A stretch of DNA of 10,436 bases. It comes from Acidobacteriaceae bacterium (GTDB lineage: Bacteria; Acidobacteriota; Terriglobia; Terriglobales; SbA1). Under the pieces are notes generated by a model, which had not been told where the DNA came from, did not search any database, and was given only the letters and a program-made list of their open reading frames with translations. This document shows, piece by piece, positions 7,522 through 10,436 of the stretch. A program made the translations under genes and the position numbers. Where the stretch lies: the NCBI GenBank assembly GCA_003136335.1, contig PLEA01000451.1, positions 1 through 10,436 on the forward strand, written 5' to 3'. Positions within the stretch are counted from its first letter, which is position 1, and each line of letters starts with the position of its first letter.

Positions 7522-7537
7522 AAGAACAGGAGATTCC

Positions 7538-7972
7538 ATGACCTCGATTCGTAATTTCGCATACGCCACATTGCTGGCGTTGACCGCTTTGAACTTCGCG
7601 CCCAGACTGGCTTCAGCTCAGGAACCTGCGCGCGGAAAGTTCACACTCACGCACGAAGTTCACTTCGGGAACGCCAAGGTTCCGGCCGGAGACTACGAGT
7701 TCTCCTTCGATCCCGACACCACTTCACGCATGCTGAGCCTCAACAAGCTCAGCGGGACTCGTGCGGGATATTTGCTTATGGTGCCCTCTACCGAGGACAC
7801 CAAGCCGACTGATTTGAGCCGGCTTGTCCTTGAAACTACACCTGAAGGGAGCTACGTGAGCGCCATGCAACTGCCGGAGTTTGGCATGACGTTGCACTTT
7901 AACGTGCCGTCACACGCAACGGAGAAACAAATTGCCAAGGCTGCAACCTCGGCTGCGGCGTCGGGACAATAG
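7538..7972 (+). CDS. Small secreted protein of unknown function
   Basis: A 144-aa product with a clear signal peptide: MTSIRNFAYATLLALTALNF, then cleavage after ASA (25-27), leaving a mature protein of about 117 residues. The mature part begins with GKFTLTHEVHFGNAKVPAGDYEFSFDPD (33-60), a beta-rich pattern, and has no cysteines, catalytic motif or membrane segment. It ends in an alanine-rich tail. I know of no function; such small exported proteins recur in acidobacteria. The ATG at 7538 is chosen over an in-frame upstream start at 7391 because AGGAG (7528-7532) lies five bases before it and the signal peptide begins there. The gene stands alone and ends 21 nt before a strong terminator. Confidence 0.82.
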   Translation: MTSIRNFAYATLLALTALNFAPRLASAQEPARGKFTLTHEVHFGNAKVPAGDYEFSFDPDTTSRMLSLNKLSGTRAGYLLMVPSTEDTKPTDLSRLVLETTPEGSYVSAMQLPEFGMTLHFNVPSHATEKQIAKAATSAAASGQ

Positions 7973-7993
7973 TTTCTTTGATTGTGTATAAAT

Positions 7994-8036
7994 CGAGGGC
8001 GGATAGCGAACCTGCTATCCGCCCTCGGTCTTTCTT
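7994..8036 (+). terminator. Strong Rho-independent terminator
   Basis: CGAGGGCGGATAGC (7994-8007) pairs perfectly over 14 bp with GCTATCCGCCCTCG (8014-8027) around a GAACCT loop, followed by the T-rich GTCTTTCTT. It closes the small secreted protein's transcript. The stem could also act in the opposite direction, for read-through from the minus-strand regulator, but no T-run exists on that side. Confidence 0.9.
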
Positions 8037-8093
8037 GCCGGTTGCATCTGAGTCTTTGAGGAGAACGGGGAAATCAGTTCCTCGGCGGCTAAA

Positions 8094-8222
8094 CAGGCTG
8101 CTGAAAAACTCTGTTTGATGACCGAATGGCTGAAGCCGCTGCTGATTTTACGGCACTTACGGCGCGGCTCGAAGCCACGCGCTTTCAAAACACAGCCGCA
8201 GGCCGAGTTTTTCAGCAGCCTG
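8094..8222. mobile_element. MITE-like non-autonomous element, 129 bp
   Basis: Perfect 18-bp terminal inverted repeats, CAGGCTGCTGAAAAACTC (8094-8111) and its complement (8205-8222), are flanked immediately by TAAA on both sides (8090-8093 and 8223-8226), a 4-bp target-site duplication. Just inside the ends there is further imperfect inverted similarity (CTGTTTGAT against CTGTGTTTTGA). No transposase is encoded, so the element would depend on an insertion sequence elsewhere with matching ends. The termini resemble repeats I recall from several bacterial genomes, but I cannot assign the IS family. Confidence 0.75.
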
Positions 8223-8252
8223 TAAAGCCGACAAAGATTGTGCGGCGCTTGC

Positions 8253-8340
8253 GGCCCGACTGAAGTCGGGCCCTTCCCGATTTCGATCCGGCTTAGGGTC
8301 CGATTGAAGTTGGGCTCTTTACTATTTCGGCTCGGCTTTC
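8253..8340. repeat. Tandem pair of 44-bp palindromic repeats
   Basis: Copy 1 (8253-8296) begins with the near-perfect palindrome GGCCCGACTGAAGTCGGGCC. Copy 2 (8297-8340) begins GGTCCGATTGAAGTTGGGCT. By eye the two agree at about 32 of 44 positions, and most differences near the start are C to T. Copy 2 lies wholly inside the 3' end of the minus-strand regulator gene, whose stop codon is at the end of copy 1. Confidence 0.7.
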
Positions 8341-9072
8341 GTCCGCTCCGAACGCTGGCTGAATCTGCGAATTGCCCCGGACGTCGTCGCTCAGCACGAT
8401 CGCTTCCGCAATTTCCTTCATGGGTTTGCGCTTTTGGCGACTCTGGCGTTGCAGCGCCAAATACGCTTGCTCTTCGTTCAGGCCGAGATCGCGTTGCAGA
8501 ATGCCTTTGGCGCGCTCGACGATTTTTCTGGTTTGCAATTGTTCGGCGAGAGTTGAATTGGCTTCTTCCAGGCGCGCCAGTTCGAGTTCGGCGCCCACAA
8601 GAAATCCGACTGTGGAGATCATGCGAATCTCGCGCCGGCGGTAGACGTGGTGCTGGCGGTGCTGCAGGTTGATGACGCCCACGACGCGGCCACGGCACAT
8701 CAAGGGTACCGACAGAAACGCCTCGTAACTGTCTTCCGGCAACTCGTGGAAGAATTGGAAGCGAGGATCGTGCGCGGCTTCTTCCGGGATGGCGACCGGC
8801 TCGCGGTGTTCTGCCACCCAGCCTGTAATGCCTTGTCCAACGCGAAGTTTCAGGCGGTTGACAACCTCGGGATGCGGGTTCTTCGAAGCTCGAAGGACAA
8901 GTTCGTCGCCTTCGAGGATGTAGATCAGACAAGAGTCGCACCTGACCAGAGCGGAGGCAAATTCAACCACGCGGTTCAGAACTTCGTGAAATCCGTTCGC
9001 GGTACCCAGGCGGATGCTGATTTCGTGAAGTACATCGACGTGTGAATCCTCAACAGATATAAAAGGTTCCAT
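8293..9072 (-). CDS. GAF and ANTAR domain-containing regulator
   Basis: A 259-aa probable cytoplasmic regulator. A GAF sensor domain covers about residues 25-165 (for example LRVGQGITGWVAEHREPVAI and AFLSVPLMCRGRVVGVINLQH). A short helix follows, then an ANTAR domain at about 174-228 (TRKIVERAKGILQRDLGLNEEQAYLALQ, then SRQKRKPMKEIAEAIVL). ANTAR domains of this family bind paired RNA hairpins and promote transcription antitermination. GAF domains commonly sense small ligands or redox state. The ligand and RNA targets are unknown. I prefer the start MEPFISVEDSH (ATG at 9072); an ATG at 9081 and a TTG at 9159 are in frame, none with a good ribosome site. About the last 15 residues come from repeat DNA (8297-8340), so the natural C-terminus may be shorter. 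A CATAAT box at 9098-9103 on the minus strand could be its -10 element. Confidence 0.88.
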   Translation of the reverse strand: MEPFISVEDSHVDVLHEISIRLGTANGFHEVLNRVVEFASALVRCDSCLIYILEGDELVLRASKNPHPEVVNRLKLRVGQGITGWVAEHREPVAIPEEAAHDPRFQFFHELPEDSYEAFLSVPLMCRGRVVGVINLQHRQHHVYRRREIRMISTVGFLVGAELELARLEEANSTLAEQLQTRKIVERAKGILQRDLGLNEEQAYLALQRQSRQKRKPMKEIAEAIVLSDDVRGNSQIQPAFGADESRAEIVKSPTSIGP

Positions 9073-9081
9073 GTCATACAT

Positions 9082-9459
9082 TATCGATCTTGTAGAGATT
9101 ATGTCTAATTCCAAATTTTGATAGATGCGATAAAGGATTTCCGTCGTGATTGTTACCAATGTTTAACATCTTTTGCCAGGATTGCGCATCGGGTTGCGGG
9201 GGGAATGCAGTGTGCGAAGCGGGGGAAACCTCGCAGGCTGGAGTTCTGTGGTTCTTTGGATGTACCGGACGATTTGCGTGAGAACATGTGTCGTCCCTGC
9301 GGAGTCTGTGGCCTAACGTTTCTTTCGCCCCTTCCGGGCTCGCTCGTCGTCTGCGGTGTTACCCACAGCTTACGCTGTGGGCTGCATTCTTTCGCGTCTA
9401 CGCGGCTTGAGTTTTGCTTGGGCCTCCTGTTTTTTGTGCGCTTGTGTTACACCATTCGA
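9082..9459. other. Intergenic region between divergent genes, AT-rich then repeat-bearing
   Basis: The part next to the regulator (about 9045-9180) is clearly AT-richer than the rest and probably holds its promoter; CATAAT on the minus strand at 9098-9103 is the best -10 candidate. The remainder contains the palindromic block at 9320-9408. An open plus-strand frame runs from 9118 into the dehydrogenase gene, but its first 114 codons cross the repeats and show no protein motif, so I treat it as non-coding. No clear ribosome site precedes the dehydrogenase ATG. Confidence 0.6.
9320..9408. repeat. REP-like palindromic repeat block upstream of the dehydrogenase
   Basis: CCCACAGC (9362-9369) and GCTGTGGG (9374-9381) form a perfect 8-bp stem around TTAC. 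It is flanked by related TTTCGCCCCTTCCGGGCT and TTCGCGTCTACGCGGCTT modules. The arrangement resembles dispersed extragenic palindromes, comparable in style, but not in sequence, to the block at 7205-7280. Confidence 0.5.
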
Positions 9460-10301
9460 ATGCCCGATAAAATTGCCCTTGTTACTGGTGCATCTAGCGG
9501 CTTCGGATTGCTGACATCCATCGCACTGGCGAAAGCTGGATTCCGCGTGGTGGCTACCATGCGCGATCTGGGACGCCGCGACCGCCTGGACCAGGCTGCT
9601 GCGGCGGCAGGAGTCGGCGCGAAGCTCGATGTGCGGGAGTTCGACGTTACGAAATTCGACGCGATCCAGGCATTCGTCGACACCGTGGTGAGCGACTACG
9701 GGCGGCTGGACGTTCTACTCAATAATGCTGGATTCGCCGTGGCCGGATTTGCGGAAGATATCAAGCTGGAGGAACTGCGGCTGCAGTTCGAAACAAATTT
9801 TTTTGGCGCGGGCGCGATGACCAAAGCCGCTCTGCCGACCATGCGGCGGCAACGATCAGGACACATCATTCAAGTGTCGTCGATCGCGGGATTGCATGGG
9901 GCGGTCACGGGGAGCAGTTATTCGGCATCAAAGCATGCGCTGGAGGATGGAGCGAATCGCTGCGCATGGAGGTGAACTCGCTCGGCATAAGAGTTGTTCT
10001 GGTCGAACCGGGCGCTTTTCAGACCGACAGTTGGACGCGCGGCGCGGCGATGGGAGAGCAGGCTACGAAGCAGACTTCGCCAAACATGGCGCGCAGCCTG
10101 CGCATGCGTTCAACGATTGAGAAACTTCCCAAGCGCGATCCGATCGCCGTGGCGCGCGTGATTGTTGCCATTGCCCAGAATCCGAATCCCATGCTGCGAT
10201 ATCTGGTAGGGCGCGATGCGAAGATCCAACTGGCGATGAAACGCATGCTGCCTTGGAAGTGGTACGAGAAGGTGATCGCGAATTTCTTGAAGATCGACTA
10301 A
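9460..10301 (+). pseudogene. Short-chain dehydrogenase/reductase (SDR) interrupted by a one-base frameshift
   Basis: A classical SDR, NAD(P)H-dependent oxidoreductase of Rossmann fold, substrate unknown. The 5' part has the cofactor motif TGASSGFG (residues 9-16), NNAG (88-91), the catalytic serine in VSSIAG (Ser141) and the active-site YSASK (Tyr154, Lys158). After KHALE the frame goes wrong: it continues DGANRCAWR and stops at 9975. In the third frame the sequence resumes properly as WSESLRMEVNSLGIRVVLVEPGAF and runs to the stop at 10301. Inserting one G near 9945-9947 gives KHALEGWSESLRMEV and a full protein of about 280 aa, the normal SDR length. The lesion is either a real mutation or a sequencing error in GG. 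Both halves are otherwise well preserved, so any inactivation would be recent. The start ATG at 9460 is placed by homology; there is no obvious ribosome site. Confidence 0.85.
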
Positions 10302-10364
10302 AAGTTTTACCACAGTGCACACGAAACACTGAGGACTTCACTTTTTGTCTCTCGACTACGGGCT

Positions 10365-10436
10365 TCAGGGTTTCGCGTCAAGGTCGACTACTTTGACGGG
10401 CAAATCCCAGTGCGCGTCGAGGATTTCGAAGCGGCG
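10365..10436 (-). CDS. 3' end of an unidentified minus-strand gene
   Basis: Reading leftward from the window edge, 23 codons end in TGA at 10365-10367. The peptide is RRFEILDAHWDLPVKVVDLD followed by AKP. It is open to the edge, has protein-like composition and converges on the dehydrogenase with a 63-nt gap. It is too short to assign to a family, and the frame could be open by chance. Confidence 0.4.
   Translation of the reverse strand, partial: RRFEILDAHWDLPVKVVDLDAKP

Larger units (their letters stand above)
7037..7537. other. Intergenic region between divergent genes, carrying palindromes and a leader
   Basis: This 500-nt gap must hold promoters for the minus-strand inositol synthase and the plus-strand small secreted protein. 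It contains an inverted repeat at 7106-7131, a palindrome-rich block at about 7200-7280 and a structured leader at 7459-7521, each listed separately. The overlapping ORFs of 70-110 codons on both strands have no recognisable motifs and change frame across the repeats, so I do not call genes here. Confidence 0.6.
7973..8292. other. Non-coding stretch made of terminator, MITE-like element and palindromic repeat
   Basis: Between the small secreted protein and the regulator gene, nearly everything is structured DNA: the terminator, the 129-bp element at 8094-8222 and the first copy of the 44-bp palindromic repeat. A long minus-strand open frame crosses it in another frame, but it reads through terminal repeats and palindromes and overlaps the GAF-ANTAR gene, so it is not a gene. 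Confidence 0.7.

Noticed and set aside
7391..7537. N-terminal extension of the small secreted protein from 7391
   Set aside because: It would bury the signal peptide inside the protein; the ATG at 7538 has a good ribosome site.
8253..8340. CRISPR-like array
   Set aside because: There are only two directly abutting, diverged units without spacers; they are palindromic repeats.
8015..8941. A 308-codon minus-strand open frame overlapping the regulator gene
   Set aside because: It runs through the MITE-like ends and the palindromic repeats, has Arg/Pro/Ser-rich shadow composition, and the GAF-ANTAR frame over the same DNA has clear domain motifs.
9118..9459. N-terminal extension of the dehydrogenase by 114 codons
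   Set aside because: It would translate a palindromic repeat block and AT-rich intergenic DNA. The Rossmann strand KIALVTG begins right after the ATG at 9460, as in normal SDR proteins.

Overview
The window reads as a chromosomal segment of a moderately GC-rich Gram-negative bacterium. The best guess is an acidobacterium of the Terriglobia type. This is an inference from three things: two adjacent secreted carboxypeptidase-regulatory-like (CarboxypepD_reg) proteins, a Tat-exported class V aminotransferase, and many short palindromic intergenic repeats. No rRNA, tRNA, CRISPR array, phage gene or transposase gene is visible, and no established defence or biosynthetic cluster can be recognised.

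Layout. Positions 3-3398 (+) hold two secreted multi-domain beta-sandwich proteins in one apparent operon with a 3-nt gap; the first is cut by the left edge. Positions 3399-4286 are mostly non-coding, with one doubtful 59-aa ORF (3658-3837) and a weak direct repeat. Positions 4287-5576 (+) encode a Tat-signal class V PLP enzyme. It converges on an inositol-3-phosphate synthase at 5627-7036 (-), with a hairpin between the two genes. Positions 7037-7537 carry inverted repeats and a structured leader for a small secreted protein at 7538-7972 (+), which ends in a textbook terminator (7994-8036).

The stretch 8090-8340 is the densest non-coding structure. It contains a 129-bp MITE-like element with perfect 18-bp terminal inverted repeats and a 4-bp TAAA target duplication. 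Just after it lies a tandem pair of 44-bp palindromic repeats, and the second copy forms the end of a GAF-ANTAR regulator gene (8293-9072, -). An AT-rich stretch and another palindromic repeat block follow. Next comes a short-chain dehydrogenase (9460-10301, +) broken by an apparent one-base deletion near 9946. The last 72 bases hold the 3' end of an unidentified minus-strand gene.

How the genes relate. Only the first two genes look functionally coupled. The rest are single-gene units facing various directions: envelope or secreted proteins, inositol phosphate synthesis, an RNA-binding-type regulator and a redox enzyme. The most interesting material is the small mobile or palindromic DNA and its effect on neighbouring reading frames, rather than a new multi-gene system.
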